Shown here piece by piece: positions 9,500-18,246 of a DNA stretch of 64,000 bases. The notes under the pieces were generated by a model that did not search any database, was not told the DNA's origin, and was given only the letters and a program-made list of their open reading frames with translations. The position numbers and the translations under genes are program-made. How positions within the stretch are numbered: position 1 is the first letter of the stretch; every line of letters begins with the position of its first letter. The stretch comes from an uncultured Clostridium sp. GTDB taxonomy: Bacteria; Bacillota; Clostridia; TANB77; CAG-508. The DNA lies in contig CANPNZ010000008.1 of the NCBI GenBank assembly GCA_947575605.1, positions 1-64,000 of the forward strand, written 5' to 3'.

Positions 9500-9514
9500 A
9501 ATTTAGAAAGGGTG

Positions 9515-9859
9515 ATGGCTTTTATGGCAAATTCAGAGGAAAGAATAGACAAAAGAGAAACAAGACAGGTGGAAGTGAATCAAAATTCACCAGAGATTTT
9601 AACCAATCCTATTTATACACCTGCTTTTTTGAGAGAACAAATTGGAAAATTAATGAGAGTAGAATTTTTGATTGGTACGAATAATTTAGTGGATCGAATT
9701 GGTATTCTACAAGATGTAGGTGCAAGTTATATTTTGTTACGTTCTTTTGAAAATGATAGTTTGGTATATTGTGATATTTATTCGATTAAGTTTATAACGA
9801 TTTCTACTACTGGCATTTATGGCTCTATGCCGAATAATAATCGATATTCTTATTATTAA
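9515..9859 (+). CDS. gerQ: GerQ-like spore coat protein
   Basis: 114 aa. A polar N-terminal tail is followed by a conserved region: REQIGKLMRVEFLIG, RIGILQDVGASYILL, LVYCDIYSIKFITI. This resembles GerQ (YwdL), a coat protein cross-linked in the spore and required for CwlJ function. Placement directly after cwlJ supports the assignment. Of three in-frame starts (GTG 9512, ATG 9515, ATG 9524), ATG 9515 is best spaced from AGAAAGG. The family match is moderate. Confidence 0.65.
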   Translation: MAFMANSEERIDKRETRQVEVNQNSPEILTNPIYTPAFLREQIGKLMRVEFLIGTNNLVDRIGILQDVGASYILLRSFENDSLVYCDIYSIKFITISTTGIYGSMPNNNRYSYY

Positions 9860-9877
9860 AAAATGTTTTTAATGAAT

Positions 9878-9921
9878 GCTGTTAATCTAAGATATAATGT
9901 TGAGTAATACTTAGATTAACA
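9878..9921. repeat. Perfect 13-bp inverted repeat
   Basis: CTGTTAATCTAAG at 9878-9890 is exactly complementary to CTTAGATTAACAG at 9909-9921, with an 18-base loop. It sits 19 bases after the gerQ stop. It has no strong U-tract, so it is either a weak terminator or a protein-binding site upstream of the restriction genes. Confidence 0.6.
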
Positions 9922-10071
9922 GTATTTAATGCTTCAAGGAAATATGAGATTTTATTTGCTATTTGATAGACAAGCCCACATTGCTGTCTAAAATTTAACA
10001 GATTTGTTGAAATGAGTATTATATTGTGATATAAAATAAATTAGAGTTATTATAATATTTAGGAGGAAGCT

Positions 10072-11982
10072 ATGGCAAAAAAAGAAGTAAATACAGATTT
10101 ATGGGTGAATGAATTATTAAAAGAGGCAACTATACAATTAACCCCACAAGGTTGTGAGATAAAAGAAATAGAGGAAGCATTAAAAACAGCATCCAAAAAT
10201 GGAAAAGGAAATGTAGGATTTCCAGAATATTGTGGTGTAGTAAAAGATTTTGTAATTGTAATCGAAGATAAGGCAACCATTGATAAACAAGAGAAATTGA
10301 ATGAAAAAGGAATATTGGAGTTGGATCCAAAGGCAGTAAAAGAATATGCTTTAAATGGAGCCTATTTTTATGCAAAACATATTTTAGAAAAAACAAACTA
10401 TAAAAAAGCAATTGCTTTTGGTATTAGTGGAGATGAGAAGAGACATATCATACAACCCATTTATTTAGATGGCAGAGAATATTTTATGAGATTACCACAA
10501 GTAGAAAGTTTTATATCATTTAATGTAGAAAATATAGACGAATATTATACTAGAGAGATATTAAAAGATTTTACCGAAGATGAAAAAACAACGAAAGAAA
10601 TATTAAAAGATGCAGAAGAGTTACACGAATATTTAAGAAATTATGGGAATTTAAGAGATCAAGAAAAGCCATTAGTAGTAAGTGGAATATTATTAGCATT
10701 AAGAGAAATGGAGTATGGTAATTTTTCAATTGATTTGTTAACAGGAGACAATACAAAAACCGATGGAAAGAAGATAATGGATGCCATTGATGATAACTTG
10801 AGAAGAGCTAGAGTATCACCAGAAACTAAAAAAGACAAACTGGTAAATCAATTCAAAATTATTGAAGATACGCCAAAATTAAATGAAACCGATCCAATTC
10901 TAGGAAAGACGCCATTAAAATATTATACAGAGTTTTTGTACAATAGATTATATAAGTCAATAAGATATAATCGTACATCAGAAGATTATTTAGGTAGATT
11001 TTATGGTGAATTTATGAGTTATTCTGGTGGTGATGGACAGACATTAGGAATTGTATTAACTCCTAAACACATATGTGATTTATTTTCAGATTTAGCAGAT
11101 TTGGAAACAGATGACTTGGTATTCGATCCTTGCTGTGGAACTGGTGGTTTTCTAATAGCAGCTATGCACAAAATGTTAAAAAAGGCTAAAACGGAAAGCG
11201 AAAGAAAAAATATTCGTACCAATCAATTGCACGGAATAGAGCTACAACCTTATATGTTTACGATAGCAACAACGAATATGATATTAAGAGGAGATGGAAA
11301 AAGTAATCTAACATGTGATGATTTTTTAAAGAAAAATCCAAATGAATTACAATTAAAAGGAGCAACCGTAGGAATGATCAATCCGCCTTATTCACAAGGG
11401 AAAAAATCTCCTGAATTATGTGAGTTGAATTTTATTGAACAATTATTGGATTCTTTAGCAGAAGGTGCAAGATGTATTGTTATTGTGCCACAAAGTAGTA
11501 TGACAGGCAAAAATAATTATGAAAAAAACATCAAAAAGAATATTTATAAAAATCATACTTTAGAAGGGGTCATAACATTAAATACCAATACCTTTTATGG
11601 TGTTGGAACCAATCCGTGTATAGCAGTTTTTACAGCACATGAACCACATCCAAGTGAAAAAGTATGTAAATTTATAAATTTTGAAGATGATGGGTATGTA
11701 GTACAAAAACATGTTGGTCTAGTAGAAACTGAATCAGCAAAAGACAAAAAACAACATTTGCTAGATGTATGGAAAGATAAGATAAAGGCAACCACAAAAT
11801 TCTGTGTGGAAACAACGGTTGAACCAGATGATGAATGGTTACATTCTTTTTACTATTTTAACGATGAGATACCAAGTGAAGAGGAATTTGAAAAGACAAT
11901 AGCAGATTATTTGACGTTTGAGTTTAATATGATTGTACATGGAAAAGGACAATTGTTTAGAAAGGACAATAACAATGAGTGA
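10072..11982 (+). CDS. BcgI-like type IIB restriction-modification subunit A (nuclease + N6-adenine methylase)
   Basis: 636 aa, close to the length of the BcgI A subunit. The N-terminal third has a PD-(D/E)xK-like nuclease signature: Pro51-Glu52, then VIVIEDKA with Glu65 and Lys67. The centre is an HsdM-type methyltransferase with the SAM motif DPCCGTGGF (about 352) and the catalytic NPPY (about 437). Nuclease and methylase in one chain beside a separate specificity subunit is the BcgI design, in which DNA is cut on both sides of a bipartite site. A type I HsdM without HsdR is less likely because no hsdR is nearby. Strong Shine-Dalgarno TAGGAGGAAG. Confidence 0.8.
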   Translation: MAKKEVNTDLWVNELLKEATIQLTPQGCEIKEIEEALKTASKNGKGNVGFPEYCGVVKDFVIVIEDKATIDKQEKLNEKGILELDPKAVKEYALNGAYFYAKHILEKTNYKKAIAFGISGDEKRHIIQPIYLDGREYFMRLPQVESFISFNVENIDEYYTREILKDFTEDEKTTKEILKDAEELHEYLRNYGNLRDQEKPLVVSGILLALREMEYGNFSIDLLTGDNTKTDGKKIMDAIDDNLRRARVSPETKKDKLVNQFKIIEDTPKLNETDPILGKTPLKYYTEFLYNRLYKSIRYNRTSEDYLGRFYGEFMSYSGGDGQTLGIVLTPKHICDLFSDLADLETDDLVFDPCCGTGGFLIAAMHKMLKKAKTESERKNIRTNQLHGIELQPYMFTIATTNMILRGDGKSNLTCDDFLKKNPNELQLKGATVGMINPPYSQGKKSPELCELNFIEQLLDSLAEGARCIVIVPQSSMTGKNNYEKNIKKNIYKNHTLEGVITLNTNTFYGVGTNPCIAVFTAHEPHPSEKVCKFINFEDDGYVVQKHVGLVETESAKDKKQHLLDVWKDKIKATTKFCVETTVEPDDEWLHSFYYFNDEIPSEEEFEKTIADYLTFEFNMIVHGKGQLFRKDNNNE

Positions 11983-13030
11983 AATAGAAATGGTCGAATG
12001 GCAAAATTTTGAAATACAGAGTATATTTGATGTTATAAGAGGAAATGCAAAAGATGTTACAAAAAGAGAAATGACAGGAGAAGTTGCATTAGTAACAGCA
12101 ACCGATAAAAATAATGCTTTTTATGATTTTGTTACACCAAAAAGTAATGAAACTATATATAAGAATACAATAACGATTCATAACAATGGAAATGGTGTGG
12201 GACTGGCTTTTTATCACGAGTATAAATTTATAGCTACATCAGATGTAACCATCTTGATTGATAAAACCAATAGAATTAATAAAGAAATGGCGGAGTTTAT
12301 TATTTCCATGCTACAACAACAGAAAGAGAAATACTGCTATGGTTATAAATTATCCAATCAGAGACTAAAAAAGCAAAAAATTTTATTACCTATAAAAAAA
12401 GATGGAACGATTCATTATCAGTTTATGAATAAGTATATAAAAACAATAAGAGAAAACATACTACGAAAATATGAAGAAAATATACAAAGGGAAAAGGAAT
12501 ATTTGAAAAAATTAAGAATTAATAATTCCAAAGAGATTAAATGGAAAGAATTTATGATAGAAGATTTATTTGAAGTTAAAATTGGTAAATGCATTGATGG
12601 TAATAAAGTCGATAAATCAAAAGGAAATTATGCTTATATTACTAGAAAAAAAATAGATAATGGATTAGATGGATTTATTGATTATGATGATGAATTTCTA
12701 AATAAGCAATATCCAGTAATTACAATAGGAAATGAAACAGCAAAGCCGTATGTTCAAGTATTTCCTTTTTATACAGGAACAAAAGTTAATATATTAAAGC
12801 CAAAGCAATGTATGAATAAATATGTATTATTTTTTATATGTCAATCTTTAAAGATGAACAAAGAAAAGTATTCTTATTCATTTACAATAAATTCTACAAG
12901 ATTAAAAAAACAAAACATATTATTACCAGTTAATAAAAATAACGAAATTGATTATGCCTATATGGAAAACTATATAAAAGAAATTACATTGAATAAATTA
13001 AATGATTATATAAAATACAGAAAGGAATAA
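11975..13030 (+). CDS. BcgI-like restriction-modification specificity subunit (two TRDs)
   Basis: 351 aa. It has two similar halves, each starting with a W-x-x-F...I..(I/L)F.V motif (EWQNFEIQSIFDV near residue 6, KWKEFMIEDLFEV near 190) and each ending in a helix (repeated RLKKQKILLP / RLKKQNILLP). This is the two-target-recognition-domain plan of type I/IIB S subunits and implies a bipartite target. ATG 11975 (SD AAAGGA) overlaps the A-subunit stop by 8 bases; upstream in-frame codons lack a Shine-Dalgarno. BcgI subunit B has a similar size. Confidence 0.8.
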   Translation: MSEIEMVEWQNFEIQSIFDVIRGNAKDVTKREMTGEVALVTATDKNNAFYDFVTPKSNETIYKNTITIHNNGNGVGLAFYHEYKFIATSDVTILIDKTNRINKEMAEFIISMLQQQKEKYCYGYKLSNQRLKKQKILLPIKKDGTIHYQFMNKYIKTIRENILRKYEENIQREKEYLKKLRINNSKEIKWKEFMIEDLFEVKIGKCIDGNKVDKSKGNYAYITRKKIDNGLDGFIDYDDEFLNKQYPVITIGNETAKPYVQVFPFYTGTKVNILKPKQCMNKYVLFFICQSLKMNKEKYSYSFTINSTRLKKQNILLPVNKNNEIDYAYMENYIKEITLNKLNDYIKYRKE

Positions 13031-13036
13031 TCTAGT

Positions 13037-13501
13037 ATGAAATACATAAAATATAGTAAAACTAAAATAGGAAACATAGCTATCTTAGAAGAAAACAAGC
13101 AAATCATTGCAATCGGAATTGATCAAAAGGTACAAAACAACGTAGTACAAAAAGATACGCCACTTTTAAAAGAAGCCCAAAAGCAATTAGAAGAATACTT
13201 GGCAGGAGAAAGAAAAACATTTGAATTACCATTAAATCCGAAAGGCACAAAATTTATGAAAGAAGTTTGGACAGCCTTACAAGAAATACCATATGGAGAA
13301 ACCAAAACTTATGGAGAAATTGCTAAAAAAGTGGGAAATCCAAAAGCAGCAAGAGCAGTAGGAATGGCAAATCATCGAAACCCAATACCAATTATTATTC
13401 CTTGTCATAGAGTAATTGGAAGTAATGGTAAATTAGTAGGATATGCTTTAGGAATGGATAAAAAACAATATTTATTAGAGTGGGAGAAACAAAATGTATG
13501 A
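13037..13501 (+). CDS. ogt: Methylated-DNA--protein-cysteine methyltransferase
   Basis: 154 aa. Repairs O6-alkylguanine by transfer to its own cysteine in PIPIIIPCHRVIG (PCHR active site). The upstream block KEVWTALQEIPYGETKTYGEIA and the DNA-binding helix RAVGMANHRNP are intact, as is the C-terminal GYALGMDKK. It follows the restriction genes by 6 bases and overlaps the trxB start by 8 bases, so it may share a message with both. Confidence 0.93.
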   Translation: MKYIKYSKTKIGNIAILEENKQIIAIGIDQKVQNNVVQKDTPLLKEAQKQLEEYLAGERKTFELPLNPKGTKFMKEVWTALQEIPYGETKTYGEIAKKVGNPKAARAVGMANHRNPIPIIIPCHRVIGSNGKLVGYALGMDKKQYLLEWEKQNV

Positions 13502-14370
13502 TGTTATTATAGTGGGAGCAGGACCAGCGGGAATTTCAGCTAGTTTATATACACGGTAGAGCGAATTTGAAAACAGTCATTTTATACCAAACAGAAGGAG
13601 CCTTAGAAAAAACAAATAAAATTGAGAATTATTATGGTTTTGAAAAAGGAATTACAGGAAAAGAATTATATGAAGCAGGAATCAAACAAGCTAAAAACAT
13701 AGGAATTGAAGTAAAAAAAGAAGAAGTTACCAGTATACAAATGATAGAAAAAGGATTTAGAATACAAACAGAAAAAAGTGAGTATACAGCCATAAGTATT
13801 ATCTTAGCAACAGGAAACAAAAAGAATAAACCGAAGATAAAGAATATAGAGGAATTAGAAGGAAAAGGCGTTAGTTATTGTGCAGTGTGTGATGGATTTT
13901 TCTATAAAAATAAAGAGATAGCTGTGATTGGAAGCGGTAATTATGCTCTTTCAGAAGTCAATGAATTAATCAATTTAGCAAGTAATATAACGATTTTAAC
14001 GAATGGGGAGAGGGTTCCAGAATTTCGTTCAGACAATAACCATGTCAAGATAAGTTCGAAAGAAATAGAAGCGATCAAAGGAAATAACAAAGTAGAAGAG
14101 ATTGCATTTAAAGATGGAACAACCCTAAAAGCAGAAGGAATTTTTGTAGCACAAGGAGTAGCAGGAAGTGTAGAGTTTGCCAAAAAATTAGGTATTGCCA
14201 CAGAAAAGGACAAAATCATAGTCAATGAGAATATGGAAACCAATCTACCTGGAATTTATGCCTGTGGTGATTGCACAGGTGGGCTATTGCAAATTTCAAA
14301 AGCAGTATATGAAGGAAGTAAAGCGGGAATGGAAGCAATAAAATACATAAGAAAAATGAAAAATGGGTAA
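13494..14370 (+). CDS. trxB: Thioredoxin reductase-like flavoprotein (+1 shift at CGG)
   Basis: FAD-linked disulfide reductase that regenerates thioredoxin; trxA is 33 bases downstream. ATG 13494 opens MYDVIIVGAGPAGISASLYT with the FAD GxGxxG loop. The next codon is CGG (13554-13556) and then a TAG stop. Skipping the C gives Gly-Arg-Ala-Asn and an open frame to 14370, 291 aa in total. The redox motif is CAVCDG and the C-terminal FAD block is GIYACGDCTGG. The second dinucleotide domain reads VIGSGNYALSE and has no HRRxxxR-like NADPH 2'-phosphate motif, so electrons may come from ferredoxin, as in clostridial FFTR-type enzymes. That is an inference. Confidence 0.85.
13554..13556 (+). other. In-frame CGG / +1 shift site in trxB, followed at once by TAG
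   Basis: Reads TAT ACA CGG TAG. Without the C it reads TAT ACA GGT AGA GCG AAT (Tyr-Thr-Gly-Arg-Ala-Asn), the family sequence. The four-base unit is CGGT. In the zero frame only 21 codons would be translated. Confidence 0.85.
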
Positions 14371-14403
14371 AATAAAAAAAGAATTTTATAAGGAGGAGAA
14401 AAA

Positions 14404-14715
14404 ATGAGTGTATTAAAAATAAGTAGTGAAAATTATGAAAAAGAGGTATTACAATCCGATAAACCAGTAATAATTGACTTTTATGCGGATTGGTGTGGAC
14501 CATGTAGAGCAATGTCACCAATTATAGATGAAATTGCCGAAGAAAAGGCAGATACCATCAAAGTAGGAAAAGTGAATGTAGATGAAAATCAAGACTTAGC
14601 AATGGAATATGGTGTTATGAGCATACCTACCATCGTTATTTTGAAAAATGGAAAAGTAGAAAATACTTTTGTGGGAGTTAGAAACAAAAGTGAAATACTA
14701 AATGCTATTTCTTGA
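14404..14715 (+). CDS. trxA: Thioredoxin
   Basis: 103 aa, full length. Active site DWCGPCRAMSP (Cys-Gly-Pro-Cys, residues 31-34) and the cis-proline loop MSIPT are present. ATG has a good Shine-Dalgarno (AAGGAGGAG) and lies 33 bases after trxB, so reductase and substrate are made together. It converges with the rluD-type gene, whose stop lies 3 bases beyond. Confidence 0.95.
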   Translation: MSVLKISSENYEKEVLQSDKPVIIDFYADWCGPCRAMSPIIDEIAEEKADTIKVGKVNVDENQDLAMEYGVMSIPTIVILKNGKVENTFVGVRNKSEILNAIS

Positions 14716-14718
14716 TTT

Positions 14719-15601
14719 TCAATCCAAGAGATTAGAAATGTCGCTAGGCAGGTCGATTTCAAAAATTAGATTTTTCTTAAGAATAGGATGAACACATGAA
14801 ATTTTGTAACTATGTAAGGCTTGTCTTGCAATATAGGAAGAAGCTTTACCATATAGAGTATCACCGTAATAGAGGATGACCAATAGATGCCATATGGACA
14901 CGAATTTGGTGGGTTCTACCTGTTTCTAATTGACAAGTTACCAGACTAAAATTTTTAAATTCTTTTATTACTTTGTAGTGTGTAATAGAAGGGTGTCCAT
15001 GCTTCTTATCTACACATCTTTCAATAATGCTACCATTTTTTCTGCCAATCGGTAAATCGATGGTAGCATTTTTTTGTTCCAAGAATCCTTCTACTAAGCA
15101 AACATATTCTTTTTGAAACGTGTGATTTGCCATTTGTTGAATGAAAGATTCTTGTATGTATTCGCATTTGGCAAAAATAACTAGACCAGAAGTTCCCAAA
15201 TCTAAACGATTAACAGGACGAATCTTTTTGGGTAATTCAATGGTATCAAAATAATATCTTATGCCATTGGATAAAGAGTCTGTATGGTGTAATCGGGAAG
15301 GATGAATGGGAATGCCAGCTGGTTTGTTCACGACTAAAAACCATTCATCTTCATAAAGAATGGCTAAATTCATTGGCGTTGGAATGATATTAGAATTATC
15401 TTCTGAAATGTCAAAATCGATTTGTAGGAGATCTCCTTTATTAGCAGTATTTCTAGTATCACATATTTCTTGATTGATATAGATTTTTTGGTGTTTTATG
15501 AGTTTGGTTAAAAGTCTAGTAGATAGGTTTAATTCATTTGTTAATAGGCTATGAATACTTTTTTGGCTATCTTCTTTTTTTATTTTATATTCTAGTTTCA
15601 T
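14719..15601 (-). CDS. RluA/RluD-family pseudouridine synthase (+1 shift at CGG)
   Basis: Isomerises uridine to pseudouridine in rRNA or tRNA. The N-terminal S4-like domain (about residues 12-60) is followed by the catalytic block RPVNRLDLGTSGLVIFAK, with Asp in the RLD motif. The frame from ATG 15601 reaches RTHQIRVHMASIGHPLL, then CGG (14866-14864) and an immediate TGA. Skipping the C gives Gly-Asp-Thr-Leu-Tyr-Gly, the family's GD.LYG motif, and reads on to 14719 for 293 aa. Without the shift about 48 C-terminal residues, including this core motif, would be lost. The exact RNA target is not deducible. Confidence 0.85.
14864..14866 (-). other. In-frame CGG / +1 shift site in the rluD-type gene, followed at once by TGA
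   Basis: Minus strand reads CTA TTA CGG TGA. Without the C it reads CTA TTA GGT GAT ACT (Leu-Leu-Gly-Asp-Thr), the family motif. The four-base unit is CGGT. Confidence 0.85.
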
Positions 15602-15753
15602 AAATTACTCCTTTGTTGAAATGTATTATATAATGTTTGAAGGGATAAATCAAATTTTTATTTAAGATATTAGTTGAAGCGCATCTGCTTTTATGTTATA
15701 ATCAGCACAACCAAATATAGATTGAACGATTTTGATAGGAGTTGAAGTTATGT

Positions 15754-15849
15754 GCACCTTTAATTACAATGTTAGACAAAAAACTGACTAGTTATGAAAT
15801 GAAGATTACTTGCAAATCATGCGAAAGCATTTATAAAAAGATGAAATAG
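15754..15849 (+). pseudogene. 3' remnant duplicate of the zinc-ribbon gene at 16692
   Basis: In this frame the DNA reads APLITMLDKKLTSYEMK and then ITCKSCESIYKKMK-stop. This matches the last 32 residues of the protein at 16692-17048 (PLITILDKKVSSYEMK, ITCKSCEKIYKKAK). No start codon or N-terminal part is present upstream. It is a partial tandem duplication or the leftover of a deleted paralogue. Confidence 0.8.
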
Positions 15850-15885
15850 GAAATATAAATTAGTAATTTATGGAGATAAATAAAG

Positions 15886-16563
15886 ATGAAAAAGTTTACG
15901 GAAAAAACAATAATTATTTTTATTATAGTAAGTATAGCATTAGTAGGAGTAGGATTTATAGGTGGATTTTACACAAAAATATTAATGGATGAAGCTCAAC
16001 TAATAAAGGAAAAGGAGAAACAAACGAGTCTAACAGTATTAATGTCGGATAGTGAAATAAATCAACTAAAAGAAAAGATTGAAAAAGATGAGGTAGACTA
16101 TGGAGATAATTATCAAGAATTTAATACATATCCTTATGTACATAAAAAAGAGCCAGATAGAATTTATTTTAAATCCTCAAAAATAGGTGCTTTTTATGTA
16201 TTTGAGAAAGAAGATGAAAATTATAAACATTTATTGGAAGTGGTAGAAGATAGAATGCATTATTCAGTAATAGATGATTATAATCTAAATTGTTTTACAC
16301 CAGACTCAATTAATACAATGATGACTTCAGGAGAAAATTACATTATTTTTGATTATGATAATGGAACTTTATCAGAATTTGACGAAAATTACAACAAAGA
16401 CATTATTTTTAAATTTTTAGAAAATACAAGATTATATAGATTAGTTACTTATTTGTCATACTACAGAGAACCTATTTTAAAAAGTGAATTACCAAAAAAA
16501 GAATTTGCTAATAATACCAGTATAAGTGGTTACAAATATATGACATATGTAGATGGAAACTAA
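15886..16563 (+). CDS. Membrane-anchored hypothetical protein
   Basis: 225 aa, not recognised. A short basic N-terminus (MKKFTEK) is followed by one strongly hydrophobic helix (about residues 8-31, including GVGFIGGFYTK), then a charged region with likely coiled-coil character and an acidic, tyrosine-rich domain. The topology suggests a single anchor with the bulk outside the cell. It lies among zinc-ribbon genes and remnants, a cluster that looks accessory. Confidence 0.55.
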   Translation: MKKFTEKTIIIFIIVSIALVGVGFIGGFYTKILMDEAQLIKEKEKQTSLTVLMSDSEINQLKEKIEKDEVDYGDNYQEFNTYPYVHKKEPDRIYFKSSKIGAFYVFEKEDENYKHLLEVVEDRMHYSVIDDYNLNCFTPDSINTMMTSGENYIIFDYDNGTLSEFDENYNKDIIFKFLENTRLYRLVTYLSYYREPILKSELPKKEFANNTSISGYKYMTYVDGN

Positions 16564-16691
16564 AGCTTAACTATAAAATAAATCGTAATAACAACTTACA
16601 TATATTCAGAACAAGTCAATATTTATATATGGAATGAGTCTTTGAATTATTAGGTGTACGACAACTTACAATTTTAAAAGGAGATAAATTT

Positions 16692-17048
16692 ATGGCAAGA
16701 GTATTAAAAAACAAAGAATTGGAAAATACAAGACTAGCAACTAATTATGGTGGATGGATGTATTGTGATAAGTGTAATGAAAATATAGGATATTTATGCT
16801 ATTCTACTTATGATAGACTAGAATTAAAATATCAATGCAATTGTGGTAGTAATGGTAGTGCAGTATTAGATTTTGAAGATAGTAAGATAGGCAAAAATTG
16901 TAATGATGAATTAGTAGTTATAAAGAATAGACTATGTTGTCCTAAAGATAATGAGCCTTTAATTACTATACTAGATAAAAAAGTTTCTAGTTATGAAATG
17001 AAAATTACTTGTAAATCTTGTGAAAAAATTTATAAAAAAGCAAAATAA
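16692..17048 (+). CDS. Zinc-ribbon hypothetical protein
   Basis: 118 aa. It has three cysteine groups: YCDKCNENIGYLC, YQCNCGS, and CCPKD with a later CKSCEK, which suggests two zinc-ribbon knuckles. There is no other recognised domain. Shine-Dalgarno AAAAGGAG precedes ATG 16692. A partial second copy of its 3' end lies at 15754-15849. Possibly a nucleic-acid-binding or regulatory protein; the function is unknown. Confidence 0.6.
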   Translation: MARVLKNKELENTRLATNYGGWMYCDKCNENIGYLCYSTYDRLELKYQCNCGSNGSAVLDFEDSKIGKNCNDELVVIKNRLCCPKDNEPLITILDKKVSSYEMKITCKSCEKIYKKAK

Positions 17049-17085
17049 AAATTACAAGTTAGTAAAATGATTGGAGGAATAAAAA

Positions 17086-17418
17086 ATGGAAAATAAAATA
17101 TGTCAAAGTTGTGGTATGCCTATAACATCTAAGGAACAGTTAGGTAGAAATAAAAATGGCAGTATTAATGTAGATTATTGTAAATACTGCTATGAAAATG
17201 GGGAGTTTATAGACAAAGTTACAATGGAAGAGTATATAAAAATGTGTTCAGAGTATGGATTACAAGCAGGAATGACTAATGAAGAAATGAAAGAACATTG
17301 TACGAAATTGTTTCCTACTTTAAAAAGATGGAAATGTACTTGTACTGACGAATGTGCTAGTGGGTATAATCCTAATTGTACTTGTGAAAATCTGCAATGT
17401 CATTGTAGAGAAAAATAG
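17086..17418 (+). CDS. Putative zinc-ribbon domain protein (PF12674-like)
   Basis: 110 aa. The pattern CQSCGMPI..., NVDYCKYCYENGEFI, TMEEYIKMCSEYG is typical of the small 'putative zinc ribbon' family found in Firmicutes and Bacteroidetes. The C-terminus adds a second Cys-rich tail (CTCTDEC, CTCENLQCHC) that may hold another metal. ATG follows TTGGAGG. Function unknown. Confidence 0.7.
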   Translation: MENKICQSCGMPITSKEQLGRNKNGSINVDYCKYCYENGEFIDKVTMEEYIKMCSEYGLQAGMTNEEMKEHCTKLFPTLKRWKCTCTDECASGYNPNCTCENLQCHCREK

Positions 17419-17442
17419 TCAAGTTTAAAAGGAGTTAGAATT

Positions 17443-17607
17443 ATGAGAAATGCAGAAAAAACTATTAGAAATATAATAGATAAGCAAAGTATTTGTTATA
17501 TCAGTTCTATTGATAAAGATGGATTCCCAAATACCAAAGCAATGCTAAGACCTAGAAAAAGAAACGGAATAAAGGAAATTTATTTTTCAACCAATTTTAT
17601 GTTATGA
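17443..17607 (+). pseudogene. Truncated pyridoxamine 5'-phosphate oxidase-family gene
   Basis: A 54-aa ORF begins MRNAEKTIRNIIDKQSICY and continues SSIDKDGFPNTKAMLRPRK, the N-terminus of small PNPOx-like flavin-binding proteins, which are normally about 130-160 aa. It stops after IYFSTNFML, where the family continues FSTNTSS.... There is no CGG at the break and no continuation in another frame before the next gene, so this is a true deletion remnant rather than a frame-shift site. It has its own Shine-Dalgarno (AAAAGGAG). Confidence 0.7.
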
Positions 17608-17632
17608 TAATAACTAGAACAAGGAGGAACTT

Positions 17633-18244
17633 ATGAGAATAGGAATAGATATTGATGGCGTTATAACCAATATAGAACAATTTGTTATAAATTATATGAG
17701 CAAATATTGTGTAGAAAACAATATAGAATATAAAATCGATACGACCCATTATGATTATTGTAAAACATTTAATATTAGTAAAGAGATAGAATTAGATTTT
17801 TGGAAAAGTTATTTAGAAAAATACGCTATCTATGAAAAAGCAAGACCATTTGCGGCAGAAATGATAGAAAAATTAAAAAAAGATGGAAATGAAATATATA
17901 TCATAACTGCCAGATGGTATACCGATAGAAATGATGATATAGGAAATAAAATGAGAGAAACCGTTAAAAATTGGTTATATGAAAATAAAATATCTTATGA
18001 TAAATTAATTTTTTCAAAAGGACATAATGAAAGAAAAATGCAAGAAATTGAGGAAAACAAAATAGATTTAATGATTGAGGATAATCCCAACAATATTAAT
18101 GAAATAGCCAATAACATTCCAGTCATTTGTTATGATGCAGGATATAATAAAGATTGTAATGGTAATCAAATCATTAGATGTTATAGTTGGTATGATATAT
18201 ATAGTAAAATAAACAACTTAAAAAAGAAAGGAAATGAAATTTAA
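17633..18244 (+). CDS. HAD-family 5'-deoxynucleotidase-like (NT5C type) protein
   Basis: 203 aa. The N-terminal motif I GIDIDGVITN (DxDG), the middle block ARPFAAEMIEKLKKDGNEIYIITARW with the motif II Thr, and LMIEDNPNN fit the NT5C/5'(3')-deoxyribonucleotidase branch of the HAD superfamily. The substrate is probably a nucleotide or sugar phosphate. It ends 2 bases before trmB, so the two genes are co-transcribed. Confidence 0.75.
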   Translation: MRIGIDIDGVITNIEQFVINYMSKYCVENNIEYKIDTTHYDYCKTFNISKEIELDFWKSYLEKYAIYEKARPFAAEMIEKLKKDGNEIYIITARWYTDRNDDIGNKMRETVKNWLYENKISYDKLIFSKGHNERKMQEIEENKIDLMIEDNPNNINEIANNIPVICYDAGYNKDCNGNQIIRCYSWYDIYSKINNLKKKGNEI

Positions 18245-18246
18245 AA

